A stretch of DNA of 64,000 nucleotides, from the NCBI RefSeq assembly GCF_001447155.2, contig NZ_CP014754.1, positions 2,666,001 to 2,730,000 of the forward strand. Reading direction: 5' to 3'. Every line of letters starts with the position of its first letter. The first letter of the stretch is position 1. Shown here in pieces: positions 1 through 8,749 of the stretch. This DNA is from Marinobacter sp. LQ44. GTDB lineage: Bacteria; Pseudomonadota; Gammaproteobacteria; Pseudomonadales; Oleiphilaceae. Under the pieces are notes generated by a model. The model saw only the letters and a list, made by a program, of their open reading frames with translations. It made no database searches and was not told the DNA's origin. Both the position numbers and the translations under genes were made by a program.

Positions 1-1022
1 AAGGTTTCCACGTCTTTCATGCCCTGCTTCATGGTTTGTGCCACCCGGCCAGGGTCATCAATGATGATCTCGTATTTGTTTGCAGCCTCATCACCCAGGG
101 CGTTGCGGATGAACTTGTCGATCATCTCGAAATACTCGGCATTCTCCTTGCGCCCGGTGAAGACGACCGGGAAGGGCAGGTCGGCGTTGTCCGGGTGTAG
201 CAGGATGCCCAGCAGGTACAGAATTTCTTCCGCAGTACCTACGCCACCTGGGAACACGATCACGCCGTGGCCGCAGCGGACAAAGGCCTCCAGGCGTTTT
301 TCAATGTCTGGCATGATCACCAGCTCGTTCACGATTGGGTTTGGGGCTTCGGCGCCGATAATGCCCGGTTCGGTAATGCCGATGTAGCGGCCGTTCTTCA
401 CCCGTTGCTTGGCGTGGCCGATGGTGGCCCCCTTCATCGGCCCCTTCATGGCACCAGGCCCACAGCCGGTACAGATGCTGAGCCCGCGCAGGCCCAACTG
501 GTGACCCACATCTTTGCTGTATTGATACTCATCGTGGCTGATGGAGTGGCCGCCCCAGCACACCACGAGATCCGGCTGGCGACCCGCCTGCAGCACCCGG
601 GCGTTGCGCAGAATATGGAACACCAGGTTGGTGATGTCTTCCGGATTGTCCCGGCGGAAACCCGCGACGGTGTTGGGGATGGAATGGCTATATACGATGT
701 CCCGCAACACTGAAAACAGGTGCTCACGGATTGCCCGCAGCATTTCGCCATCCACGAAAGCGTGGCCGGGGGCGTTGATCAGCTCCAGTTTCAGGCCTCG
801 GGGCTGGGGCACCAGGCGAACATCAAAATCGGCGTGGGCCTCCATCAATTCCTTACAGTCGTCGGTTTCAACGCCGGTGTTGAGCACGGCCAGGGCGCAC
901 TGGCGGAACAGACGGTACAAGCCACCCTCGCTCTTGTCCTTGAGCCGGTTAACCTCGTGGTTGGAGAGGATTTCGAGGCTGCCCTCCGGGGAAACCAGGG
1001 CATTCATGGTGGGTTCGGTCAT
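1..1022 (-). CDS. ppnN: Nucleotide 5'-monophosphate nucleosidase PpnN (YgdH, LOG family), C-terminus beyond window
   Basis: The product should hydrolyse purine and pyrimidine nucleoside monophosphates to base plus ribose 5-phosphate, a cytosolic salvage and stringent-response activity known for E. coli PpnN (454 aa). About 340 codons are visible; the 3' end lies left of base 1. The translation opens MTEPTMNALVSPEGSLEI, then carries the PpnN N-terminal domain followed by the LOG Rossmann domain with GGHSIS, GCGPGAMKGPMKGA and the nucleotide-binding motif PGGVGTAEE. The ATG at 1022 is preceded by AGGAG (1034-1038, complement), about 11 nt away; an in-frame ATG five codons later is an alternative. 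It diverges from thiI across a 121-bp gap. Family assignment is firm from the motifs. Confidence 0.9.
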   Translation of the reverse strand, partial: MTEPTMNALVSPEGSLEILSNHEVNRLKDKSEGGLYRLFRQCALAVLNTGVETDDCKELMEAHADFDVRLVPQPRGLKLELINAPGHAFVDGEMLRAIREHLFSVLRDIVYSHSIPNTVAGFRRDNPEDITNLVFHILRNARVLQAGRQPDLVVCWGGHSISHDEYQYSKDVGHQLGLRGLSICTGCGPGAMKGPMKGATIGHAKQRVKNGRYIGITEPGIIGAEAPNPIVNELVIMPDIEKRLEAFVRCGHGVIVFPGGVGTAEEILYLLGILLHPDNADLPFPVVFTGRKENAEYFEMIDKFIRNALGDEAANKYEIIIDDPGRVAQTMKQGMKDVET

Positions 1023-1061
1023 CGTTGATGGAGCTCCTGATGGTTTCGGCAATGACGGATT

Positions 1062-1089
1062 TTGAGCCACTCTGGCAAAAGGGTACACT
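1062..1089 (+). promoter_or_regulatory. Candidate sigma-70 promoter of thiI
   Basis: TTGAGC (1062-1067) and TACACT (1084-1089) are separated by 16 nt and lie 55 bp upstream of the thiI ATG in the ppnN-thiI divergent gap. The match to consensus is moderate and the start site is inferred. Confidence 0.4.
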
Positions 1090-1143
1090 AAGGCCTTTCT
1101 GCTTATTACGCTACCCGACGTTATTCCGATCAAAGACTTTTTT

Positions 1144-2598
1144 ATGAAACTGCTTATTCGTCCCGCCCCGGAAGTGGCCATCAAGAGTAAACCCGTTCGC
1201 CAGCAGCAAATGCGCCAGTTGCGGCAGAATATTCGTAAGTTGCTGTCCCGGCTGGACCCTGAGATTCGGGTGGACGGCAGTTGGGACCGGGTGGATGTGG
1301 AGGTGCCCGATGACCGCAGTCTTGAGGGCCCGGTCATCGATGAGCTGACCCGTATACCGGGGATTTCCACCATCCAGGAAATCGGCGTCTTCCCCTTTGT
1401 CGACATGGAGGATATCGGCGAAAAGGCGGTGCAGGCCTACGCAGACCGCCTTGCGGGCAAAACCTTTGCCGTGCGGGCCCGGCGCCATGGCAGTCATTCG
1501 TTCCGGTCCATTGATCTTGAACGCTCGGTGGGTGCCGCATTGCTCCAGGCTTCCGATGCCCGGGGCGTTGACCTGAAGAATCCGGACCTGGAAGTGCGGA
1601 TTGAGCTCAATGAGGAACAGTTCCATATCGCCCATCGCCGCCACGAAGGCCTGGGGGGCTACCCTCTGGGAACCGTGGAAACGGTAATGACCCTGGTGTC
1701 TGGGGGTTACGACTCTTCCGTCGCTGCCTACCTGATGATGCGCCGAGGTATCCGCAGCCACTTCCTGTTCTTCAATCTGGGCGGCACCGCCCACGAAGTG
1801 GGTGTGCGCCAGGTGGTGCATTACCTTTGGCAGCGGTATGGGGCCTCCCATGGCGTGAAGTTTATTTCGGTACCCTTTGAAGGTGTGGTCGCCGAGATCA
1901 TGCGGTCAGTGGATCACCGGCATTGGGGTGTGGTACTGAAGCGCCAGATGCTCAAAGCCGCGGCGGAAATTGCCCGGGACTACACTGCGACCGGTCTGGT
2001 GATGGGCGATGCCGTCGCCCAGGTGTCCAGCCAGACCCTGACCAACCTGAACGTGGTCGACCGCGCCAGTGACGAGGTGGTGTTACGCCCGCTGATTGCC
2101 ATGGACAAGCAGGAAATCATCCGCATTGCCAAAGAAATTGGCACCGAGCCCTTCGCCCGGACCATGCCGGAGTACTGCGGGGTTATTTCCAGCAAGCCGG
2201 TGACCCGCGCCAAGCTGCATCGGGTTGAGGAAGAAGAAGCCAGCATGAACCCGGAGGTGCTGGCGCAGGCGATCGCCAATCAGCAGGGTACTATGGTCAG
2301 CCAGTTACTGGACACCATCACCACCCCGGAAGAAGTGGAGCTGGTGCAGACCCCTGCGGTGGAAGACGTGATCATCGACGTGCGACACCCGTCGGAGGAA
2401 GAACGTTCACCACTGACACTGACCAACAACGAGATCCTGAAAATCCCGTTCTACGAACTGAACCAGCAGATTTCTGTTCTGCCGGCCAACCGCCAGTACC
2501 TGCTGTACTGTGACCGGGGCACCATGAGCCGGATGCACGCCGGTCACCTGAAGGCGGAAGGGCATGGCAATGTGAAGGTTTACACGCCTGCGGTTTGA
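1144..2598 (+). CDS. thiI: tRNA 4-thiouridine sulfurtransferase ThiI with C-terminal rhodanese domain
   Basis: ThiI moves persulfide sulfur from a cysteine desulfurase to U8 of tRNAs and also to ThiS for thiamine synthesis. The 484-residue protein has the long three-part form: NFLD/THUMP region (about 1-165), PP-loop ATP pyrophosphatase with SGGYDS at 186-191, and a rhodanese domain (about 400-480). Both catalytic cysteines are visible: Cys345 in MPEYCGV and Cys456 in LLYCDRGT, matching E. coli Cys344 and Cys456. The ATG at 1144 lacks a strong Shine-Dalgarno sequence but matches the family N-terminus MKLLIRPAPE. It is nearly end-to-end with the convergent deacetylase gene (1 nt apart). Confidence 0.96.
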   Translation: MKLLIRPAPEVAIKSKPVRQQQMRQLRQNIRKLLSRLDPEIRVDGSWDRVDVEVPDDRSLEGPVIDELTRIPGISTIQEIGVFPFVDMEDIGEKAVQAYADRLAGKTFAVRARRHGSHSFRSIDLERSVGAALLQASDARGVDLKNPDLEVRIELNEEQFHIAHRRHEGLGGYPLGTVETVMTLVSGGYDSSVAAYLMMRRGIRSHFLFFNLGGTAHEVGVRQVVHYLWQRYGASHGVKFISVPFEGVVAEIMRSVDHRHWGVVLKRQMLKAAAEIARDYTATGLVMGDAVAQVSSQTLTNLNVVDRASDEVVLRPLIAMDKQEIIRIAKEIGTEPFARTMPEYCGVISSKPVTRAKLHRVEEEEASMNPEVLAQAIANQQGTMVSQLLDTITTPEEVELVQTPAVEDVIIDVRHPSEEERSPLTLTNNEILKIPFYELNQQISVLPANRQYLLYCDRGTMSRMHAGHLKAEGHGNVKVYTPAV

Positions 2599-2599
2599 C

Positions 2600-3613
2600 T
2601 CAGCCCGCCAGGCCCTTGAAAAACTGCTGGACATTCTCGCTGAGGGTGTCCAGATCATACCCGCCTTCCTGCACCACCAGCGTCGGTAGGCCCAGCTGGC
2701 GGATGTGGGAGCTTAATCTGCAGAAGCCCTCGGATGTTACCGAGACCTTGGCCTGCGGGTCGTTTTTGTAGATATCAAAGCCCAGGGTCAGGATCAGCGC
2801 ATCGGGCTGGTACAGCCGGATTGCGGCCAGGGCCTCCTCAACCTTGGCAAAGAAGTCGTCCTCGCTGGCGCCATGGGGCATCGGCATATTGATGTTGTAG
2901 CCGTAACCTTCGCCCTCGCCCCGTTCATCCTCGAAACCACTGACCACCGGATAGAAGTTGGTGGGGTCGCCGTGAATGGAGATGTACAGCACGTCGCTGC
3001 GGTCGTAGAAAATCTCCTGTATGCCCTGGCCGTGGTGCATGTCGGTATCCAGAATGACGGTACGCGGGAACCGGGTTTTCATGTGCTCAGCGGCAATGGC
3101 GGCATTATTCAGATAGCAGAAGCCCCCGGCTGCGTCTTTTCGGGCATGGTGGCCCGGTGGGCGGCACACCGCATAGGAGGTGCGTTCACCCGCAATCAGG
3201 GCATCCGCCGCGCCCAGGGCGGTCTGGGCCGACCAATAGGCCGCTTTCCAGGTGTTCTCGCCAATCGGGCAGCTGCCATCCGCCAGATAACAGGCGGCCT
3301 CGGCCAGTATGCCGCGCATGGCATTGGGTGAGCGCACGAAGATATTGGACATCACCTCATCGCCCCAGTCCTCGTTTTCCATCCATCGACGATGGGCAGA
3401 TTCCAGGAAACGAAGGTAGCCCAGGTCGTGCACCTTCGAAATGGGCGCCGCGCCCTGATCGGCCGGCTGAAGAACCGGAATCCCCATCGCCTTCAAGCCT
3501 TCCAGCATCTGGCTGGTGCGGTCGGGAACCTCCTGAGGCTGACGCATCTGACCACGGGTGAAATACGTTTTGGGAATATGCAGATCCTGCGCCGGATGAA
3601 AAAATGCCTTCAT
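2600..3613 (-). CDS. Histone-deacetylase-family protein, probable acetylpolyamine amidohydrolase
   Basis: A 337-residue class II HDAC-fold zinc hydrolase. Length and motifs resemble bacterial acetylpolyamine amidohydrolases (about 341 aa), which deacetylate acetylputrescine and related amines in the cytosol. Visible active-site elements are the His155-His156 dyad in PPGHHARKD, zinc ligands Asp191 and His193 in DTDMHHGQG and Asp280 in LGFD, and Tyr319 in EGGYD. The start at 3613 is chosen because AGGAGG sits 7 nt upstream; the frame runs further upstream to 3784 but without a good ribosome site. It diverges from a GabD-like dehydrogenase, so a role in polyamine degradation is a reasonable inference. 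The natural substrate cannot be told from sequence. Confidence 0.85.
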   Translation of the reverse strand: MKAFFHPAQDLHIPKTYFTRGQMRQPQEVPDRTSQMLEGLKAMGIPVLQPADQGAAPISKVHDLGYLRFLESAHRRWMENEDWGDEVMSNIFVRSPNAMRGILAEAACYLADGSCPIGENTWKAAYWSAQTALGAADALIAGERTSYAVCRPPGHHARKDAAGGFCYLNNAAIAAEHMKTRFPRTVILDTDMHHGQGIQEIFYDRSDVLYISIHGDPTNFYPVVSGFEDERGEGEGYGYNINMPMPHGASEDDFFAKVEEALAAIRLYQPDALILTLGFDIYKNDPQAKVSVTSEGFCRLSSHIRQLGLPTLVVQEGGYDLDTLSENVQQFFKGLAG

Positions 3614-3808
3614 TGAACCGCCTCCTCGGGAGTCTGGAAATACTCTTCCGAGTATAGGCAGTGACACTGAGGGGTCAACGAATCGCCGGCCGCGTTTTTT
3701 ACACGCTGCCTTTACAGGCCGGCGATCAGCATCCACTATGAAAGACGTTCCAATACACCCGCGCCCCGTCGCACCCGGGCGCACCCAGGTTATTGAAGAG
3801 GAGCCGAA

Positions 3809-5257
3809 ATGATCGAGTCACCACTGCTGAAAAACCTGACAGGCTACATCGGTGGGCGCTGGGCCGACAGTGCCGGCGGTAACACCTTTGATGTGTACAA
3901 TCCAGCCACCGGCGAAGTGATTGCCAAAGTGCCGTCCATGTCAGAGCAGGATGTGCTGGATGCCGTCGAAGCAGGCAAGTCTGCGCTCCGGCTCACCAAC
4001 CCCTGGCCCATCGAAACCCGGCGCAAGTGGCTGGAAGACATTCGCGATGGTTTGAAAGAGCATCGCGAGGAAATTGGCCGAATCCTGTGCATGGAGCACG
4101 GCAAGCCGTTGAAGGAAGCCCAGGGCGAGGTGGACTACGCTGCGGGTTTCTTCGATTACTGCGCCAAACACGTCAACGCCCTGGATGCCCATACCATCCC
4201 GGAGAAGCCCAAGGATTGCACCTGGACCGTGCATTACCGGCCCGTTGGCGTGACCGGCCTGATTGTACCCTGGAATTTTCCCATTGGCATGATTGCCAAA
4301 AAGCTCTCGGCTGCCCTGGCGGCCGGCTGCCCGTCTGTGATCAAGCCGGCCAGTGAAACGCCGCTGACGATGGTGGCCTTCTTCAGCGTGATGGACAAGC
4401 TCGGGTTGCCGGATGGCATGGTCAATCTGGTCATGGGCAAGGCCAGCATGATCGGCAAGGTGCTGTGCGAGCACAAAGACGTGCCGATGCTCAGCTTTAC
4501 CGGTTCCACCGAAGTGGGGCGCCGGTTGATTCTCGATACGGCGGAGCAGGTGAAAAAACTGGCACTGGAGCTGGGCGGTAATGCACCGTTCATCGTATTC
4601 GACGACGCCGACCTGGACGCTGCCGCCGACAACCTGATCGCCAACAAATTCCGTGGTGGTGGCCAGACCTGCGTGTGTGCCAACCGGATTTTCGTGCACG
4701 AAAAGGTGGCGGAGGAGTTTGGCCAGAAACTGGCTGAGCGGGTCAACAAGATGACCGTTGGCGATGGCATGAAAGACGGCGTCGACATTGGCCCGCTGGT
4801 TAACCAGGCCGGTTTCGACAAGGTCAAACGCCACCTCGAAGATGCCCTGGAGAAAGGCGGCAAACTGGTGGCCGGCAAGCAGCCGGCGGAGTTGGGCAAG
4901 GGTCTGTTTTTCCCGCCCACCGTGGTTATGGGCGTCAATCGGGATATGTGTTGTTACCAGGAAGAAACCTTCGGCCCGCTGGTGCCCATGGCTCTGTTCC
5001 GCACTGAGGAAGAAGTCATTGATGCCGGTAATGACACCGAGTTCGGCCTGGCGTCCTACGTGTTCACCGCCGATGCCGAGCGTGCCCAGCGAGTCGCCGC
5101 CGGCCTGCGCTTTGGTCACGTTGGCTGGAACACTGGAACCGGCCCCACGCCGGAAGCGCCTTTTGGTGGCATGAAAGCCTCCGGTATTGGCCGTGAAGGT
5201 GGTCTGGAAGGCCTGTTCGAGTTTGTGGAGGCGCAGACGGTACCCAGAGGTTTCTGA
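3809..5257 (+). CDS. NAD(P)-dependent aldehyde dehydrogenase, GabD-like (succinate-semialdehyde dehydrogenase)
   Basis: A 482-residue aldehyde dehydrogenase, the usual GabD length, that should oxidise succinate semialdehyde or a related small aldehyde. Visible motifs: PWNFP in the cofactor site, FTGSTEVG, catalytic general base Glu254 in LELGGNAPF, and nucleophile Cys288 in GGQTCVCANR. The LELGGNAPFIVFDDADLD stretch is identical to E. coli GabD as I remember it. AAGAGGAG (3796-3803) lies 5 nt before the ATG. The divergent neighbour is a polyamine-deacetylase-type enzyme, so the aldehyde could come from putrescine breakdown. Substrate is inferred. The gene is followed by stem-loop element H1. 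Confidence 0.88.
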   Translation: MIESPLLKNLTGYIGGRWADSAGGNTFDVYNPATGEVIAKVPSMSEQDVLDAVEAGKSALRLTNPWPIETRRKWLEDIRDGLKEHREEIGRILCMEHGKPLKEAQGEVDYAAGFFDYCAKHVNALDAHTIPEKPKDCTWTVHYRPVGVTGLIVPWNFPIGMIAKKLSAALAAGCPSVIKPASETPLTMVAFFSVMDKLGLPDGMVNLVMGKASMIGKVLCEHKDVPMLSFTGSTEVGRRLILDTAEQVKKLALELGGNAPFIVFDDADLDAAADNLIANKFRGGGQTCVCANRIFVHEKVAEEFGQKLAERVNKMTVGDGMKDGVDIGPLVNQAGFDKVKRHLEDALEKGGKLVAGKQPAELGKGLFFPPTVVMGVNRDMCCYQEETFGPLVPMALFRTEEEVIDAGNDTEFGLASYVFTADAERAQRVAAGLRFGHVGWNTGTGPTPEAPFGGMKASGIGREGGLEGLFEFVEAQTVPRGF

Positions 5258-5291
5258 TCACGAAGGCTAAGCCCTCACCAAAAGTCTGAGA

Positions 5292-5403
5292 GCGCAGGGG
5301 CAGGCACCTCTCTCCAGGACTGTCTGTGGCCATGTATGGCCTCAGTCAAGCGCACAGGGAAGTGCTTGTAGCGTGTCCTGGAGAGAGGTGCCTGCCCCTG
5401 TGC
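5292..5403. repeat. Stem-loop element H1 (core in minus orientation)
   Basis: A perfect 26-bp inverted repeat (5295-5320 with 5375-5400), extended outward by one G/T mismatch and two more pairs, encloses a 54-nt loop. The loop contains two small hairpins, one around GGCCATGTATGGCC (5328-5341) and one around CAAGC/GCTTG. Read on the complement, the loop starts ACGCT and aligns with those of elements H2, H3 and H4. It lies between the aldehyde dehydrogenase and uvrD, which point the same way. There is no T-run, so it is not a classic intrinsic terminator. Confidence 0.85.
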
Positions 5404-5455
5404 GATGCCCCGCACCTAGAGGGCCCCCGCTTGCAAAGAAATCCCCGTTTTCTCC

Positions 5456-5487
5456 TGCTATACTCCATCTCCTGTTTATTTAACCAG
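5456..5487 (+). promoter_or_regulatory. uvrD promoter with LexA-type box
   Basis: An extended -10 element TGC-TATACT (5456-5464) is followed by CTGTTTATTTAACCAG (5472-5487), which has the CTG-N10-CAG form of a gammaproteobacterial SOS box and would cover the predicted start site. E. coli uvrD is also LexA-controlled. The right half is CCAG rather than ACAG, so the site may be of moderate affinity. Confidence 0.6.
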
Positions 5488-5503
5488 TAAAAAGCCAGGT
5501 GCT

Positions 5504-7669
5504 ATGGACGTTTCCCACATTATCGACCCCCTGAACGACGCCCAGCGCGAGGCCGTTACCGCCCAGAACGATCACCTGCTGGTACTGGCTGGCGCGGGCA
5601 GTGGTAAAACCCGGGTGCTGGTGCACCGCATTGCCTGGCTGATGACGGTAGACCGGGTGCCGCCCACCGGCATCCTGGCGGTCACCTTTACCAACAAGGC
5701 CGCCAAGGAAATGCGTTACCGCATCGAGGAGATGATGAATATTCCCTCCCGCGGGTTATGGTTCGGTACTTTTCACGGCATTGCCCACCGCCTGTTGCGT
5801 TCCCACTGGAAAGACGCCGGCCTGCCGGAGAATTTCCAGGTGCTGGACAGTGACGACCAGCTGCGCATGGTCAAGCGGGTGATGCGGGAGTTCCAGATTG
5901 ATGAAAGCCAGTGGCCGCCCAAGCAGGCCCAGTGGTTTATCAACAGCCAGAAAGACGAAGGCCTGCGCGCGGATCACATCCAGGAAAACCCGGGCGACCA
6001 TTTCGCCAGCACCATGCTCAAGATTTACCGCCAGTACGAAAAGCTCTGCCAGCAGGGCGGCTTGGTGGATTTTGGTGAGCTGCTGTTGCGCTCCCACGAG
6101 TTGTGGCTACATCGCCCGGAATTGTTGAAGCATTACCAGCAGCGTTTTCAGCACATTCTGGTGGACGAGTTCCAGGACACCAACACCATTCAATACGCCT
6201 GGCTGCAGGTGCTGGCCAGCAACCGGGTGCCGCTGACCGTGGTGGGTGATGACGACCAGTCCATTTACGGCTGGCGTGGCGCCAAGATTGAGAACATCCA
6301 GCAGTACCAGCGGGACTTTCCCAATGCCCGGCTGGTCAGACTGGAGCAGAACTACCGATCCACCCAGATGATCCTGAAGGCCGCCAACTCGGTGATCGCC
6401 AACAACCAGGGCCGTTTGGGCAAGGAATTGTGGACCGACGGCCCGGATGGCGAGCCCATCAGCCTGTACGCCGCGTTCAACGAGCAGGATGAAGCCAACT
6501 ACATCGCCGATTCCATCAATGCCTGGGTTAACGACGGCAATCTGCGCAGCGAATCCGCCATCCTGTATCGCTCCAATGCGCAATCCCGTGTGCTGGAAGA
6601 GGCGCTGATGCGCCAGGGTATTCCTTACCGGGTATACGGCGGCCTGCGCTTCTATGATCGCCAGGAAATCCGCAACGCCCTGGCGTACTTGCGCCTGGTG
6701 CAGTACCACCGGGACGACGCCGCCTTTGAACGGGTAGTAAACATTCCCACCCGGGGCATCGGAGCCAAGAGCCTGGCGGAATTGCGGGAATACGCCACCG
6801 AGCAAGGCATTTCCCTGTGGGAATCCGCCGAGCGCCTACTGGCGGCGGGCCAGGTCAAAGGCCGGGCGAAAACCGGTTTGCAGTCGTTTATGGAGATCAT
6901 CAACGGCTTGTCTGAAATGGTTGGTGAGGCGTCATTGCAGGGCCTGATGAAACAGGCCATCGAAGCCAGTGGCCTGAAGGACTACCACGCCAGCGAAAAA
7001 GGCGAGAAGGGCCAGGCGAGGGTAGAGAACCTGGAAGAACTGGTGAACGCGCTGTCGGATTTCGAGGTGGAAGACGGTGTCGATCCGCTGGCGGAATTCA
7101 TCGCCCAGGCCGCGCTGGATGCGGGCGAAGCCCAGGCCGATGCCCATGAAGACAGCGTGCAGTTGATGACTCTGCACTCTGCCAAGGGCCTGGAATTCCC
7201 GCTGGTGTTCCTGGCGGGTGTTGAGGAAGGTTTGTTCCCCCACAGTATGTCACTGGAAGAACCGGGGCGCATGGAAGAGGAGCGGCGGCTGGCCTATGTG
7301 GGCATTACCCGGGCGATGAAAAAGCTGGTGCTTACTTACGCGGAATCCCGCCGTTTGTACGGGCAGGAGAAGTTCCATGCGTTGTCGCGGTTTGTGCGGG
7401 AGATTCCGGCGGATTGCCTGCAGGAAGTGCGGTTGCGCAATACGGTGACGCGCCCGGCGATGGTCGGTCGTCCGAATGAGAGCATGTTCAGCCAGGATTC
7501 GGCCCAGCAGTCCGGTTTCAGCCTCGGCCAGCGCGTTCGTCATCCGAAGTTTGGTGAGGGCATCGTGATGAACTCCGAGGGGACCGGGCACCATACTCGC
7601 GTGCAGGTGAACTTTGATGAGGGGGCCAAGTGGCTGGTGTTGGCTTATGCTCCGTTGGAAGCCTGCTAG
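5504..7669 (+). CDS. uvrD: DNA helicase II UvrD
   Basis: Superfamily 1A 3'-5' helicase for nucleotide excision repair and mismatch repair; it displaces the excised strand and removes RecA. The 721 residues equal the E. coli length (720). Motifs: Walker A LAGAGSGKT (about 28-36), motif Ia TFTNKAAKEM, motif II VDEFQDTN, motif III GDDDQSIYGWRGA, motif IV LEQNYRST, motif V LMTLHSAKGLEFPLVF, motif VI RRLAYVGITRA, and the C-terminal Tudor-like end GQRVRHPKFGEG. N-terminus MDVSHIIDPLNDAQREAV matches UvrD rather than Rep. An SOS-type box sits just upstream. The gene ends 12 nt before stem-loop element H2. Confidence 0.97.
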   Translation: MDVSHIIDPLNDAQREAVTAQNDHLLVLAGAGSGKTRVLVHRIAWLMTVDRVPPTGILAVTFTNKAAKEMRYRIEEMMNIPSRGLWFGTFHGIAHRLLRSHWKDAGLPENFQVLDSDDQLRMVKRVMREFQIDESQWPPKQAQWFINSQKDEGLRADHIQENPGDHFASTMLKIYRQYEKLCQQGGLVDFGELLLRSHELWLHRPELLKHYQQRFQHILVDEFQDTNTIQYAWLQVLASNRVPLTVVGDDDQSIYGWRGAKIENIQQYQRDFPNARLVRLEQNYRSTQMILKAANSVIANNQGRLGKELWTDGPDGEPISLYAAFNEQDEANYIADSINAWVNDGNLRSESAILYRSNAQSRVLEEALMRQGIPYRVYGGLRFYDRQEIRNALAYLRLVQYHRDDAAFERVVNIPTRGIGAKSLAELREYATEQGISLWESAERLLAAGQVKGRAKTGLQSFMEIINGLSEMVGEASLQGLMKQAIEASGLKDYHASEKGEKGQARVENLEELVNALSDFEVEDGVDPLAEFIAQAALDAGEAQADAHEDSVQLMTLHSAKGLEFPLVFLAGVEEGLFPHSMSLEEPGRMEEERRLAYVGITRAMKKLVLTYAESRRLYGQEKFHALSRFVREIPADCLQEVRLRNTVTRPAMVGRPNESMFSQDSAQQSGFSLGQRVRHPKFGEGIVMNSEGTGHHTRVQVNFDEGAKWLVLAYAPLEAC

Positions 7670-7681
7670 TTCAGGAGTGTC

Positions 7682-7796
7682 GCACAGGGTTGGGTAGGCC
7701 TTTCCAAAACACGCTCCTTCGGCACATCCATGTGACGCTTGGGCTCCGCCATCCATGGCTCCGCACAGTTTTGGAAAGGCCTACCCAACCCTGCGC
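7682..7796. repeat. Stem-loop element H2 (core in plus orientation)
   Basis: A perfect 26-bp inverted repeat (7685-7710 with 7768-7793) plus one A/C mismatch and two further pairs encloses a 57-nt loop (7711-7767). The loop begins ACGCT and contains CACATCCATGTG and GCCATCCATGGC, each a 5-bp hairpin with a CC turn. The stem differs from H1 at 10 of 26 positions, and every change is matched on the opposite arm. It fills the gap between the convergent uvrD and uppP genes. Confidence 0.85.
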
Positions 7797-7818
7797 CCCA
7801 GCAATGTGTTGGCCGCCG

Positions 7819-8616
7819 TTACATCAGAACCGCGTAAATCACACCCGCCAATGCGATGCGGTAGAGAACATAGGGCCACATGCCTACCTTGTTCAACCAC
7901 TTCAGGAAGAAGTGGATGGCGGTAATGGCGGTGATGAACGACGTAACACCACCCACCAGAAAACCGCTCCAGTCGACAATCACATCCGATGAAGCCACAT
8001 CCAGCAATTTAACCGCAGACGCCAGCGTGATAATTGGAATCGCGAGTAAAAACGAGAACCGGGACGCCGTCTCCCGGGACAGGCCCAGGAACAGGCCAGC
8101 AGTGATGGTGGCGCCGGAACGGGAAGTGCCGGGAATCAGGGCCAGGGCCTGGGCGCAGCCGACCAGAACGGCGTCTTTCCAGGTCAGGGAGTCCATCGTG
8201 CGCCCCTTGTTGGGACGCCAGTCAGCCCAGCCCAACAGCAAGCCGAAAATCAGGGTGGTGAAGAACATCACCTCCACCGCCCGCAATTCGTTGTCGATCA
8301 TGTCCAGCAGGGCCAGGCCAGCCAGACCCGCGGGGATGGTGCCGATTACCAGAAACCACGCCAGGTTGCCCTGGCCAATCATCCGTCGCTGGCTCAGGGA
8401 GAGCAGGCCGTCCCGGGTGATGCTGAACACGTCCCGGCGAAAGTAGATCACCACGGCCAGCAGCGTACCCACGTGGACGGACAAGTCGAAGCCAACGCCC
8501 TGGTCGGTCCAGTCAAAAAAGGCGGGTACAAGGATCAGGTGGCCGGAGCTGGAGATCGGAAGAAACTCGGTCAAGCCTTGGAGAAGGCCGAGGAATAATG
8601 CCTGAAAAAAATCCAT
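7819..8616 (-). CDS. uppP: Undecaprenyl-diphosphatase UppP (BacA)
   Basis: Integral membrane phosphatase that recycles undecaprenyl diphosphate to the monophosphate lipid carrier for peptidoglycan synthesis; overexpression is known to give bacitracin resistance. The 265-residue protein matches the family length (about 273) and contains both signature regions, LTEFLPISSSGHL near the N-terminus and PGTSRSGATITAG in the middle, with hydrophobic segments throughout. It is the first minus-strand gene after the convergence with uvrD and lies about 130 bp downstream of acr3 on the same strand, too far to claim an operon. Confidence 0.95.
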   Translation of the reverse strand: MDFFQALFLGLLQGLTEFLPISSSGHLILVPAFFDWTDQGVGFDLSVHVGTLLAVVIYFRRDVFSITRDGLLSLSQRRMIGQGNLAWFLVIGTIPAGLAGLALLDMIDNELRAVEVMFFTTLIFGLLLGWADWRPNKGRTMDSLTWKDAVLVGCAQALALIPGTSRSGATITAGLFLGLSRETASRFSFLLAIPIITLASAVKLLDVASSDVIVDWSGFLVGGVTSFITAITAIHFFLKWLNKVGMWPYVLYRIALAGVIYAVLM

Positions 8617-8749
8617 GTTGTCCTGTCCGTCTGCTGGGAGAAGCCCCTCCCGGTTTACCAGCGGGCGATAGTATCAGGCGCGGGCGGGGCTGAACAGGCA
8701 GTTGAGATTACCCGCAGGACAGGCGTCGCGCGGGCAGGTTTCCGTTCGA

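Noticed and set aside
3941..5119. Open frame of 392 codons antisense to the aldehyde dehydrogenase
   Set aside because: It mirrors the well-supported sense gene and reads as unstructured His/Gln-rich sequence.
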